21,559 nucleotides of DNA from CAYQQU01 sp964419545. GTDB taxonomy: Bacteria; Bacteroidota; Bacteroidia; Chitinophagales; Saprospiraceae. The position numbers were made by a program, and so were the translations under genes. Where the stretch lies: assembly GCA_964419545.1 (NCBI GenBank), contig CAYQQU010000084.1, positions 1 to 21,559 on the forward strand, in the 5' to 3' direction. Of the stretch, positions 8,771-17,241 are shown piece by piece; positions within the stretch are counted from its first letter, which is position 1, and each line of letters starts with the position of its first letter. The notes beneath the pieces were generated by a model. It was not told the DNA's origin. It ran no database searches and saw nothing but the letters and a program-made list of their open reading frames with translations.

Positions 8771-9151
8771 TTATTCTTCGAGCCGGTCGCCCATCTGATT
8801 TTCGTCGTAGAGGCGATCGAAGAGGGCGTTGAGCCGGTACATCTCGTCGAGGGTGTCGTCGAGGTACAGGCTGACGTCGGGGATGCGGCGGACCTGGCGG
8901 CGGACCCGTTGGGTCAGCGACTGGCGCAGGCGCGGCAGTTGGTCTTCCATTTCCAGGATGACCCCCTGTTTGTTTTCGGTGTTGTAAACACTGAGGTAGA
9001 TGTTGGCCAGGTTTAAGTCGGGCGACATTTTAACGTTGGTTACCGTAACCATCACTTCAGCGCCGTAGATGTAGCCCCCTTCCTGCTGTAAAACCATGCT
9101 GAAGTTGCGCTTGATGAGCTCTGCTACTTGTTTTTGCCGCTTGGTTTCCAT
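8771..9151 (-). CDS. rbfA: Ribosome-binding factor A (30S maturation factor)
   Basis: The 126-residue product has the size and layout of RbfA, a single KH-like domain protein that binds the 30S subunit and helps mature the 5' end of 16S rRNA, also during cold adaptation. Family signatures visible are the N-terminal helix (VAELIKRNFSMVL), the strand VTVTNVKMSPDLNLANIYLSVY (about residues 35-56), and RRIPDVSLYLDDTLDEMYRL near the C-terminus, matching the usual 'P.L.F..D.s.....ri..ll' ending. The ATG start gives METKRQKQVAELI, as expected for the family. It is divergent from recG across 165 bp and is not in the nusA-infB cluster where rbfA sits in many bacteria. A weak hairpin follows the stop at 8742-8754. 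Confidence 0.93.
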   Translation of the reverse strand: METKRQKQVAELIKRNFSMVLQQEGGYIYGAEVMVTVTNVKMSPDLNLANIYLSVYNTENKQGVILEMEDQLPRLRQSLTQRVRRQVRRIPDVSLYLDDTLDEMYRLNALFDRLYDENQMGDRLEE

Positions 9152-9274
9152 GGTATGTTCTTTTCTTCCGGCCGTCTACCGGAGGTTCGCTGCAATATGT
9201 AAAATATGTAGTACAAAACAAACAAAACGGGCAGTTGAGTTCAATTTAATTTTCAACTTTTCGTTAAAGTTCGC

Positions 9275-9282
9275 TACTTTTG
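9275..9282 (+). promoter_or_regulatory. Bacteroidota-type -7 promoter box for recG
   Basis: TACTTTTG is an exact match to TAnnTTTG. It lies 34 bases before the recG ATG, predicting transcription start near 9288 and a leader of about 28 bases. A TTTC at 9251-9254, 20 bases upstream, is one base off the TTTG -33 box. Spacing and position fit the primary sigma factor of this phylum. No start-site data are available. Confidence 0.5.
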
Positions 9283-9316
9283 TCAACAAGCTGTTGAAAA
9301 GGTTGAATAGGGTTTC

Positions 9317-11434
9317 ATGGCGCAACCATCCGATACACTCGATAGTCCGATTGCATACCTGAAAGGCGTTGGCCCGAAACGAGGCGAACTCCTGCAAAAA
9401 GAGTTGGGCGTTTTCACTTTTCGCGACCTGCTTTTCAGTTTTCCCTTTCGGTACATCGACCGAACACAGTTTCACCGCATCCGCGACCTGACCCCACAGA
9501 GCGGCACGGTGCAACTGCGGGGTATTCTGCGGCGGCTCGACGTCGTAGGCGACGGCCGCAAGCGACGCATGGTCGGCCGGCTGCGGGACGCATCGGGCGC
9601 CATCGAACTGGTGTGGTTCACCGGCGTCCACTGGTTACAGAAGCAACTGGTGGTAGGTCAGGAATACGTCGTCTACGGTCGCGTCAACGCTTTTCGCCAC
9701 CAGCTCAACATTCCGCATCCCGAGATGGAGGTGGTCAGCCCGGAGAATACGCAACTGGCCCCCACCTTCGACCCCGTTTACGCCAGTACGGAAAAACTCA
9801 ACAGCAAAGGCCTGGACAACAAAGCCCGGCGCCGGATGATCAAGGTATTGCTGGAAAAGATACGCCCGGCCGAATTGCCGGAGAACCTGCCCGGACCGCT
9901 GCTCCGGCAATTCGGCTTCCCCGACCGCTACGCCGCTTTGCAATCGATCCACGTGCCGTCCAGTCAGGAGGAACTCGACCGGGCGCGCAATCGCCTCAAA
10001 TTCGAAGAGTTGTTTTTTCTGCAATTGCGACTGTTGCGACTGCGGCGGCGGCGCAAGGCAACGGCGCGCGGGTTCGCCTTCGAAAAAGTCGGCGATTTTT
10101 TTCATGCTTTTTACCAGGAAAAGCTCCCTTTCGAACTCACCGGCGCCCAGAAGCGGGTGATCCGGGAGATCCGCCGCGACCTGGGGGCCGGCATCCAGAT
10201 GAACCGACTGCTGCAGGGCGACGTGGGCAGCGGAAAAACCATAGTAGGGCTGATGACGATGCTCATCGCGCTGGACAACGGCTTCCAGGCGTGCCTGATG
10301 GCGCCCACCGAAATTCTGGCCCAGCAGCACTTCCTTTCCATTTCGGAATACGTCAAAGGGTTAGGCGTACGCGTCGCCTTCCTTTCGGGCACGGTAAAGG
10401 GAAAAAAGCGCAAAGAACTGCTCAAACTGCTGGCCGCCGGTGAGATCCACATCCTGATCGGCACCCACGCCCTGATCGAGCCGCCGGTACAGTTTCACAA
10501 TCTCGGCCTGGCGATCACCGACGAGCAGCACCGCTTCGGCGTAGCCCAGCGGGCGCAGTTGTGGAAAAAAAGCAACCCCTACCCTCCCCACGTGCTGGTG
10601 ATGACCGCCACGCCTATTCCCCGCACGCTGGCCATGACGTTGTACGGCGACCTCGACGTATCGGTCATCGATGAACTTCCCCCCGGTCGAAAGCCGGTCA
10701 CTACCCTGCACAAAACGGAGACCCAGCGCCTGCGCGTCATCGGCATGATGCGCGAACAGATCAAAGCCGGCAGGCAGGTGTACGTCGTTTTTCCCCTGAT
10801 CGAAGAGTCGGAAAAGCTGGATTTACAAAACCTCGAGGACGGCTACGAGGCGCTACTGCGGGAGTTTCCGCCCCCGGAATACCAGATCAGCGTAGTACAC
10901 GGCCGCATGAAAGCCGACGATAAAGATCAGGAAATGCAACGCTTTGTCAAACGGGAAACGCAAATCATGGTCGCCACGACGGTGATCGAAGTGGGCGTCA
11001 ACGTCCCCAACGCCACCCTCATGGTCATCGAAAATACCGAACGCTTCGGCCTATCGCAGCTGCACCAGCTGCGCGGCCGCGTGGGGCGCGGCGCCGACCA
11101 GTCGTTCTGCATCCTGATGACGGGCGCCAAACTGAGCCGCGAAGGCCGGGAGCGCATCCAGACTATGGTGCGCACCAACAATGGCTTCGAGATCGCCGAA
11201 GCCGACCTGCGCCTGCGCGGACCCGGCAACATCGAAGGGACGCAGCAAAGCGGCGTAGTCAACCTGCGCATCGCCGACCTCGCCCAGGACGGCCGTATTC
11301 TGCAGACGGCGCGCGAGATGGCCGCCCGCCTGCTGGATGACGATCCCAGCCTGGAACGCCCCGAACACGCCCCCGTGAGAAAGTATATGGAATTGATGGG
11401 GAGGAAGGTGAAGGGATGGAGCCGGATCAGTTAG
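9317..11434 (+). CDS. recG: ATP-dependent DNA helicase RecG
   Basis: The 705-residue product matches RecG in length and order. RecG is a monomeric superfamily 2 helicase that regresses stalled replication forks and migrates Holliday junctions. The N-terminal wedge/OB domain covers about residues 15-190 (GVGPKRGELLQKELGV, FPFRYIDRT). The helicase motifs follow: FELTGAQKRVI (Q-like), GDVGSGKT near 300 (Walker A), APTEILAQQHF, DEQHRFGVAQR near 402 (the DExH box, here DEQH), MTATPIPRTLAMT, ATTVIEVGVNVPNA, and QLHQLRGRVGRG (motif VI). The family's late segment RLRGPGNIEGTQQSG is also intact. The ATG at 9317 gives MAQPSDTLDSPIAYLKGVGPKR, a normal RecG beginning. Nothing suggests loss of function. 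Its 3' neighbour is convergent, so it is probably transcribed alone from the box at 9275. Confidence 0.97.
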   Translation: MAQPSDTLDSPIAYLKGVGPKRGELLQKELGVFTFRDLLFSFPFRYIDRTQFHRIRDLTPQSGTVQLRGILRRLDVVGDGRKRRMVGRLRDASGAIELVWFTGVHWLQKQLVVGQEYVVYGRVNAFRHQLNIPHPEMEVVSPENTQLAPTFDPVYASTEKLNSKGLDNKARRRMIKVLLEKIRPAELPENLPGPLLRQFGFPDRYAALQSIHVPSSQEELDRARNRLKFEELFFLQLRLLRLRRRRKATARGFAFEKVGDFFHAFYQEKLPFELTGAQKRVIREIRRDLGAGIQMNRLLQGDVGSGKTIVGLMTMLIALDNGFQACLMAPTEILAQQHFLSISEYVKGLGVRVAFLSGTVKGKKRKELLKLLAAGEIHILIGTHALIEPPVQFHNLGLAITDEQHRFGVAQRAQLWKKSNPYPPHVLVMTATPIPRTLAMTLYGDLDVSVIDELPPGRKPVTTLHKTETQRLRVIGMMREQIKAGRQVYVVFPLIEESEKLDLQNLEDGYEALLREFPPPEYQISVVHGRMKADDKDQEMQRFVKRETQIMVATTVIEVGVNVPNATLMVIENTERFGLSQLHQLRGRVGRGADQSFCILMTGAKLSREGRERIQTMVRTNNGFEIAEADLRLRGPGNIEGTQQSGVVNLRIADLAQDGRILQTAREMAARLLDDDPSLERPEHAPVRKYMELMGRKVKGWSRIS

Positions 11435-11460
11435 CCCGGATTGTTTATGGTTTAATCTAT

Positions 11461-11479
11461 TGCGTTGCTTTTTAACGCA
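11461..11479. terminator. Small hairpin between the convergent recG and GNAT genes
   Basis: TGCGTT at 11461-11466 and AACGCA at 11474-11479 form a 6-bp stem around a loop of GCTTTTT. It lies in the 94-bp gap between the two convergent stop codons. No T-run follows the stem on either strand, so it is a weak candidate for a bidirectional terminator. Confidence 0.25.
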
Positions 11480-11528
11480 GCGAGGTAAAAAAGAGCAAGT
11501 CAGAAATCACAAATTTTGGGTTGGCGGT

Positions 11529-12572
11529 CTATAAATAATCGAGGCAGGAGATGTAGATCGGCGCACGGCGAAGGGCGGTCTGTTCCGCCGGGTCAATATG
11601 GTGAAAGGAGACCCAAAAGCGGGAGCGGGCGTTGTGCAGGAAGGACTGCAGCAGGCCCATGCGATTGGTGCGGCGGACGATGGGCAGCCGCGGATCATCG
11701 TCGATCATCCAGATCAGGGCGGCGTGGCGGCCTTGCCGGTAGAGGACGGTCTCGATCAGATCCTGCAGCCGGTGTTCTTTTCCGGGTTGTAGGTAGATGC
11801 CTTCAAAGGCCAGGAAGCGAAAAGCGCGAGGGTCGATGATGCGTCGCAGGGGGGTGTAAGGCAGCAGAGGCAAAACGATTTTACCCAGTACTCCCGGTAG
11901 CTTTTTTACCCGCCAAAGGCCCTGGTGCATCTGGGCGCCTGCAACGATTTCGTCGCCTTCGCGCAGGACGTAATACTGACCGTTGAGCCCGATGTGGTCG
12001 TCGATCCAAAAAGCATAGTCGTGGTAGTACTCTTCAAGACGCGGTAAAAAGACCCGCAGCTCTTCCGGGCTCAGGGGGCTTACCGCACCTTTGGACCGGG
12101 GGCGGCGCCGGCTCAGCCCCAAGGTGGCGGTGAAGCCGATCTCTTCGAATCCCAGCTTGCGGATGAGGTGCGACATCCGCTGGTTGTCGTATACCGTTGA
12201 AGCGTAGAAGACCACCGGCCCCGGCTCGTCCCTGCGTATAAAATCCATGACCCAGACCGAAGTACGGGAAATCAGCCCCGTGCCTTTGACGCTCGGATGG
12301 GCAGCGTAATACCGCAGGTAGTAAGCTTTGCGGTTGCCGGCAAGCGTGCGCCGGCACAGGACGACTGCTCCCAGGATGGTTGTTTCGTCGCGAACGGTGT
12401 AAATATGAGGGTGGGGAACGCTGAGCAGGTTATTGCGTACGTAGTAGTGTTCGTAGTGGGTGAGGTCGGCGCCCCAAATGGTTCCTTCCAGCAAGGCAAT
12501 GAGGTCTTCTTCAACGTGGCTTTGCCGGAAAATAGCGTAGCCTTCGATTGTGCCGATTTGTTCGCGGGGCAT
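11529..12572 (-). CDS. Double-domain GNAT-like N-acetyltransferase, substrate unknown
   Basis: I chose the ATG at 12572 (MPREQIGTIEGYA); the open frame extends nine codons further to a TTG, with no ribosome-binding site to favour it. The product is 347 residues. The N-terminal half looks like a GNAT acyl-CoA-binding fold: strand YYLRYYAAHPSV, loop KGTGLISR (about 96-103, equivalent to the Q/R-x-x-G-x-G/A pyrophosphate loop), helix SVWVMDFIRR, and the closing VYDNQRMSHLIRKLGFEEIG typical of GNAT motif B. The C-terminal half repeats the pattern more loosely (YYVLREGDEIVAGAQ; RLQDLIETVLYRQGRHAALIWMIDDD; RRTNRMGLLQSF), suggesting a second, perhaps non-catalytic, domain. The substrate cannot be read from sequence or neighbours. 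It is convergent with recG and 295 bp past the dcd stop. Confidence 0.7.
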   Translation of the reverse strand: MPREQIGTIEGYAIFRQSHVEEDLIALLEGTIWGADLTHYEHYYVRNNLLSVPHPHIYTVRDETTILGAVVLCRRTLAGNRKAYYLRYYAAHPSVKGTGLISRTSVWVMDFIRRDEPGPVVFYASTVYDNQRMSHLIRKLGFEEIGFTATLGLSRRRPRSKGAVSPLSPEELRVFLPRLEEYYHDYAFWIDDHIGLNGQYYVLREGDEIVAGAQMHQGLWRVKKLPGVLGKIVLPLLPYTPLRRIIDPRAFRFLAFEGIYLQPGKEHRLQDLIETVLYRQGRHAALIWMIDDDPRLPIVRRTNRMGLLQSFLHNARSRFWVSFHHIDPAEQTALRRAPIYISCLDYL

Positions 12573-12811
12573 GGGGTAAGGATTTGCAATAATTGACAAA
12601 AATCATTGACCGTTGGGGAAGGCAGGTATAACTTACGCTTCAGAAAACTGACCTTCCTCTAATCTCACATTACAAGGATAAAAAGATGGCGCGAAGATAC
12701 CAAGCGTGGTGTCTTTTGTCGCAGGTGCAGAAAAAGCATTACGGTGCATTTTTTCGATGCACTGAGTTTGTTTTGTCAGCAATAGTTTAGCTGGTTTTTT
12801 AGCGGAGCACC

Positions 12812-12845
12812 GGTGGGAAGGCAGAACCCGAGTTGCCTTCCCGCC
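12812..12845 (-). terminator. Strong hairpin downstream of dcd
   Basis: GGTGGGAAGGCA at 12812-12823 and TGCCTTCCCGCC at 12834-12845 form a 12-bp stem with a single G-T wobble and a 10-base loop, starting 22 bases past the dcd stop. The stem is strong, but no T-run follows on the minus strand. It may mark the 3' end of the dcd transcript. The remaining gap to the GNAT gene (12573-12811) also contains GTGCAT/ATGCAC, a 6-bp inverted repeat with a 7-base loop near 12745-12765, and nothing gene-like. Confidence 0.42.
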
Positions 12846-12867
12846 ATTAACTCAATTCCTGCCCGCG

Positions 12868-13404
12868 TCAAAACTTATTCTTCCACATCATGCTCTCCAC
12901 CGGTTTTTCCGTCCGCTGATTGTATTTTGCATCGCCCTTTTTATTGTAGTACCGTTCGATCTCCCCTTCGACGAGGAAGTAGATGAGCTGACCGATGGGC
13001 ATGCCGGCGTAGACGCGTACCGGATGGGTACAGGAGATCTCCAGCGTCCAGGTATTGCAGAAGCCGACATCGCCCTTGCCGGCGGTGGCGTGGATGTCGA
13101 TACCGAGGCGGCCGACGCTCGATTTTCCTTCGAGGAAGGGTACGGCGCGGTGCGTTTCGGTGTATTCCTCGGTCACGCCGAGGTAGAGGGTGTTGGGATG
13201 CAAGACGAAGCCGCTGTCGGGGATCTCGAAATGCTCGATCGGGTTGTGCTTGCGGGCGTCGAGGATGTGGTCTTTGTAGATGGCCAGCCAGCGGCCGAGG
13301 TGTACGTCGTAGGAGTTGGTGCCCAGGCACTCGCGCCGGAAAGGAGCGATGACGATCTCGCCGTTCCCGATGCCTTCCAAAATTTTTTTATCACTTAGGA
13401 TCAT
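12868..13404 (-). CDS. dcd: dCTP deaminase
   Basis: The 178-residue product belongs to the dCTP deaminase/dUTPase trimer family, which deaminates dCTP to dUTP as the feed for dTMP synthesis. Family hallmarks are the start MILSDKKILEGI, the block PFRRECLGTNSYDVHLG (about 22-38), VTEEYTETH, the nucleotide-binding GKSSVGRLGIDIHATAG (about 93-109), and GDVGFCNTWTLEISC, in which the Glu of TLEIS aligns with the catalytic glutamate. The segment AGMPIGQLIYF is also standard. Gly-Lys-Ser-Ser replaces the Gly-Arg-Ser-Ser of the E. coli enzyme; related sequences with Lys exist, so this is not a defect. Whether it also has dUTPase activity cannot be told. The start is 69 bp after the small TM protein's stop, on the same strand. 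Confidence 0.93.
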   Translation of the reverse strand: MILSDKKILEGIGNGEIVIAPFRRECLGTNSYDVHLGRWLAIYKDHILDARKHNPIEHFEIPDSGFVLHPNTLYLGVTEEYTETHRAVPFLEGKSSVGRLGIDIHATAGKGDVGFCNTWTLEISCTHPVRVYAGMPIGQLIYFLVEGEIERYYNKKGDAKYNQRTEKPVESMMWKNKF

Positions 13405-13473
13405 TGTTCAGATTTCGCATTTTGATGGGGGAAGACAATTGCTGTTCCGGGTCAAGGGGGTCCCGGTATTCTG

Positions 13474-13818
13474 CTATTTACCCGCGCCCGGCGGCTGATC
13501 GGGGGCTTCTTCAGCCGGTTGTCCTTTGGGTGTCGGTTGTTTGGGCCGGGCGCCGGTTGCGCCGATCACCACGGAGCCGGCCAGTAGGCTGAGCAGCCAG
13601 AGGCGGGGAAAGCGCGGCGTCTCTTCAATGTCTCGCTCCATGGAGGAGAGGCTGGCGGCCAGCTGTTCGCCCGCAATGGGTTGCAGCTGAAACAGCCCGT
13701 GGGCCATAGCCAGCAGCGGATTGCGGCCCACCTCGGCTTCCAGTTCCCGAGCTTCTTCGAGCGGGATCTCGCCGGCGAGATGGGCTTCCAGCTTTTCCAG
13801 GAGTTCTTCGTATTCCAT
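13474..13818 (-). CDS. Small single-pass membrane protein, possibly anti-sigma-factor-like
   Basis: I do not recognise this 114-residue protein as a named family. Visible parts are an acidic helical N-terminus (MEYEELLEKLEAHLAGEIPLEEARELEAEV), a middle segment to about residue 70, one hydrophobic segment LWLLSLLAGSVVIGA (about 73-87), and a Pro/Gln/Lys-rich tail. An N-terminal 'L..yl.gel...e...le..l' helix pair followed by one TM resembles the cytosolic end of short anti-sigma factors. There is no HxxxCxxC zinc site, and no sigma factor gene is adjacent, so that is only a suggestion. It lies 41 bp after the S41 peptidase gene and 69 bp before dcd, all on the same strand. Confidence 0.6.
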   Translation of the reverse strand: MEYEELLEKLEAHLAGEIPLEEARELEAEVGRNPLLAMAHGLFQLQPIAGEQLAASLSSMERDIEETPRFPRLWLLSLLAGSVVIGATGARPKQPTPKGQPAEEAPDQPPGAGK

Positions 13819-13822
13819 GAAA

Positions 13823-13830
13823 CAAAGGTA
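13823..13830 (-). promoter_or_regulatory. -7-like box immediately before the small TM protein's ATG
   Basis: TACCTTTG on the minus strand (13830-13823) is an exact TAnnTTTG match ending only 4 bases before the ATG at 13818. If used, transcription would begin at or next to the start codon, giving a leaderless mRNA. No TTTG is found at the usual -33 spacing, so the match may be chance. Confidence 0.3.
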
Positions 13831-13859
13831 CGGAAAATGGAGTCAACCTACAGCCATTA

Positions 13860-15320
<1,461 letters not shown>

Positions 15321-15360
15321 GCATGGATGGTTTGGTGAGTGAACCCGGATAATTCGTGGG

Positions 15361-15368
15361 CAAATATA
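15361..15368 (-). promoter_or_regulatory. Bacteroidota-type -7 box for the S41 peptidase gene
   Basis: TATATTTG on the minus strand (15368-15361) is an exact TAnnTTTG match. It lies 40 bases before the ATG at 15320, predicting a leader of about 34 bases. No -33 TTTG is found at the usual spacing. The position also supports using the ATG at 15320, since the upstream TTG would lie above the promoter. Confidence 0.45.
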
Positions 15369-15448
15369 AAGAACAGACAAAGTGTTTTGAGGTTTACGCC
15401 GGCATCGACAAACGGTCGCTAAAGCATATTTTTCCCTTTGGGCCTGTC

Positions 15449-16366
15449 TCAGTCATCGACCTGCCAGATGATCATACTCCGGTCGTCGCCGCCGGAGATC
15501 AGGTAATTTTTATAGTTGCTCCAATACAAGCAATTGACCGAATTGAGGTGCCCGCCGTCGCGCGCCGTATCCAGCACTTTTAGGAGGGCGAAGGAGCGGG
15601 CGTCCCATAGCTTGATGCTCTTGTCGCGGCTGGCGGTGGCGAAGCGGCGGCCGTTGGGTTCGAAGGCGATCTGGTTGAGGGTAAACCAATGAGCAGGCTG
15701 GGCGCTGACGGGCGTAGCGCCATTATTCAAATCCCAGATCCGCAGGTGAGCGTCGCGCCCGCCGCTGAGGAGGTGCCGCCCGTTCGGATGATAATGGACG
15801 GCGAAGACCGAATTCTGGTGGGCCGGCGCGATGGTATGGCGGATGGCGAGCGAATCGGCGTCGAGGAGGTAGATGTTGTTATCGCTGGCGCCGGCGGCGA
15901 TCTCGCGCCGCTGTTCGGAGTACGCCAGGCTGCGCAGGCTTTGGTTGGTGAGCTGGAGGCTCTCCAGGGAGCGGCTTTCGGCGATCGACCAGCGGGTGAG
16001 GAGGCCCTGGCCGCCGGCCGTATAGACGTAATCACCGATGCGCAGTACGGCGAAGGCCCCTTTCCGGTGATGCGCGATATTGCGGGTGCGATCGGGATCG
16101 TCGAGGTCGACCCAGTGCACGCCGCCGTTCATATTGCCGGCGACGATGCGGTGTTGTTCGGGCAAGTAACAGAGGGAAAAGATCTGGGTTTCGACCCGGG
16201 CGACCAGCTTGCCGAGCTCGGGCTCGTCGAGGTTCCAGCGCACGATCCAGCCGTCGCCGGCGCCGGAATAAAAGTAGCGCGCATCGGGGCCGGGGCTCAG
16301 CGCGAAGATAGACGCTTCGTGGCCGGTGAGTTGGGCGATTTTGTGGATGGTGATCGGAGCAGGCAT
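15449..16366 (-). CDS. WD40-repeat protein forming one seven-bladed beta-propeller
   Basis: The ATG at 16366 (MPAPITIHKIAQLTGHEASIF) is chosen over a TTG 25 codons upstream. The product has 305 residues, almost all in seven WD40 units. Each has a GH- or H-like start and a terminal W(D)-type dipeptide: LTGHEASIFAL...WNL, ETQIFSLCY...WVDLD, AFAVLRIGD...RWSI, SLRSLAYSE...LLDAD, NSVFAVHYHPNGRHLLSGGRDAHLRIWDL, LNQIAFEPNGRRFATASRDKSIKLWDA, and NSVNCLYW...SGGDDRSMIIWQV. Seven blades make a complete closed propeller with nothing left for an enzyme domain. There is no signal peptide, so it is cytosolic, presumably a protein-interaction scaffold. The partner is unknown. It starts 90 bp after the tetR stop, on the same strand. 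Confidence 0.88.
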   Translation of the reverse strand: MPAPITIHKIAQLTGHEASIFALSPGPDARYFYSGAGDGWIVRWNLDEPELGKLVARVETQIFSLCYLPEQHRIVAGNMNGGVHWVDLDDPDRTRNIAHHRKGAFAVLRIGDYVYTAGGQGLLTRWSIAESRSLESLQLTNQSLRSLAYSEQRREIAAGASDNNIYLLDADSLAIRHTIAPAHQNSVFAVHYHPNGRHLLSGGRDAHLRIWDLNNGATPVSAQPAHWFTLNQIAFEPNGRRFATASRDKSIKLWDARSFALLKVLDTARDGGHLNSVNCLYWSNYKNYLISGGDDRSMIIWQVDD

Positions 16367-16456
16367 AATCCGGTAGACTTGTGGTTGATCGGAAAAACGC
16401 GAAGCTATGATTTTACCATTGCGAAAGTAGAAAATTTTCAACTTGTTCGCCCTGCA

Positions 16457-17038
16457 TCAATCGAAGACGGACAATCCGGTAGCGATCGCCCCGGCCAGTT
16501 CGGTTTCCCGTTCGGAGACTTTCGCCACCACCTGCAGGCCGTTGTAGAGGGTGAAGAGAAAGGTGGCGATGGCGGTCAGGTCTTTTTCGGGAGCTATTTC
16601 GCCCCGATCGACGCCCCGTTGCAGGTATTCCCGGAAGAGGTCGATGAATTCCGTTTTGTTGGCCAGCAGCGCCGGCAGCATTTCTGCTTCGTTGGGCAAC
16701 AGTTCGGTGGTGCAGTTCACTACGAAGCAGCCCTTTTTCTCGGCATCGGCAAGTGTTTGTCGCAGCGCCCGGAGGAAGAGCTGCCTGATTCCTTCTTTTA
16801 CGGAGGGCCGGGCGTCCAGAAAAGCGATGATCTGATCGCGGTTGACGGTACGGTAGTGCTGAAAGGCCCGTTCGAAGAGTTGCCGCTTCCCGCCGAAAGT
16901 ATCGTAGAGGCTGGCCCGGTTGATGCCGAGGTGGTCGACCAGGTTTTGAATAGACGTGGCGTAATAGCCCTGCTTCCAGAAGAGGGCCATGGCTTTTTCC
17001 AGTGCTTGCTGTTCGTCGAATTGTTTGACTCTGGGCAT
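16457..17038 (-). CDS. TetR/AcrR-family transcriptional repressor
   Basis: The ATG at 17038 gives MPRVKQFDEQQALEKAMALF, a normal TetR start; the open frame upstream of it is unsupported. The product is 193 residues. The N-terminal DNA-binding domain is clear: helix 1 (ALEKAMALFWKQGY), then the helix-turn-helix TSIQNLVDHLGINRASLYDTF and GGKRQLFERAFQHY (about 28-65). The C-terminal ligand/dimer domain includes GCFVVNCTTELLPNEAEM and LFTLYNGLQVVAKV, as in the subgroup that regulates oxidoreductases and efflux genes. It lies directly downstream of an SDR gene whose promoter region carries two TetR-type palindromes (18020-18033, 18055-18066). I infer that it represses that gene. The inducer is unknown. 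An intrinsic terminator at 17166-17195 means tetR needs its own promoter or readthrough. Confidence 0.92.
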   Translation of the reverse strand: MPRVKQFDEQQALEKAMALFWKQGYYATSIQNLVDHLGINRASLYDTFGGKRQLFERAFQHYRTVNRDQIIAFLDARPSVKEGIRQLFLRALRQTLADAEKKGCFVVNCTTELLPNEAEMLPALLANKTEFIDLFREYLQRGVDRGEIAPEKDLTAIATFLFTLYNGLQVVAKVSERETELAGAIATGLSVFD

Positions 17039-17144
17039 GGGAACGGGATTTTTGGACCAGGATTTTCGGGATGGCCGGGATGAGGCTTTGCTTGGACTTC
17101 GCACTTTTTCATTTTTCAATAGACACCCCACCGGCGCCCCTCCA

Positions 17145-17165
17145 CCTCAACCTCAACCTCAACCT
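17145..17165. repeat. Short hexanucleotide tandem repeat (CCTCAA)3
   Basis: CCTCAA is repeated three times at 17145-17162, followed by a partial CCT. It lies in the gap between tetR and the SDR terminator. The tract is short and non-coding, and probably a minor slippage product. Confidence 0.5.
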
Positions 17166-17195
17166 AAAAAACAGGCCGGCCTGCCGACCGACCTG
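17166..17195 (-). terminator. Intrinsic terminator of the SDR gene
   Basis: On the minus strand CAGGTCGGTC (17195-17186), loop GGCA, then GGCCGGCCTG (17181-17172) form a 10-bp stem with two G-U wobbles, followed directly by six T (17171-17166). It lies 46 bases past the SDR stop. This is the most classical rho-independent terminator in the window. A weaker T8 run sits right at the SDR stop codon. Confidence 0.75.
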
Positions 17196-17241
17196 CAATT
17201 TACTATTTCTGAATGTTCGTTCCAATATTAGGCAAAAAAAA

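Noticed and set aside
8542..8832. 96-codon plus-strand open frame overlapping the end of rbfA
   Set aside because: It runs antisense into rbfA, contains a low-complexity T-run translation and resembles nothing.
17211..17222. GAATGTTCGTTC, resembling a third TetR operator upstream of tetR
   Set aside because: It matches 10 of 12 core bases but is not palindromic at its centre, and it lies before the SDR terminator in the SDR 3' region rather than in a tetR promoter.
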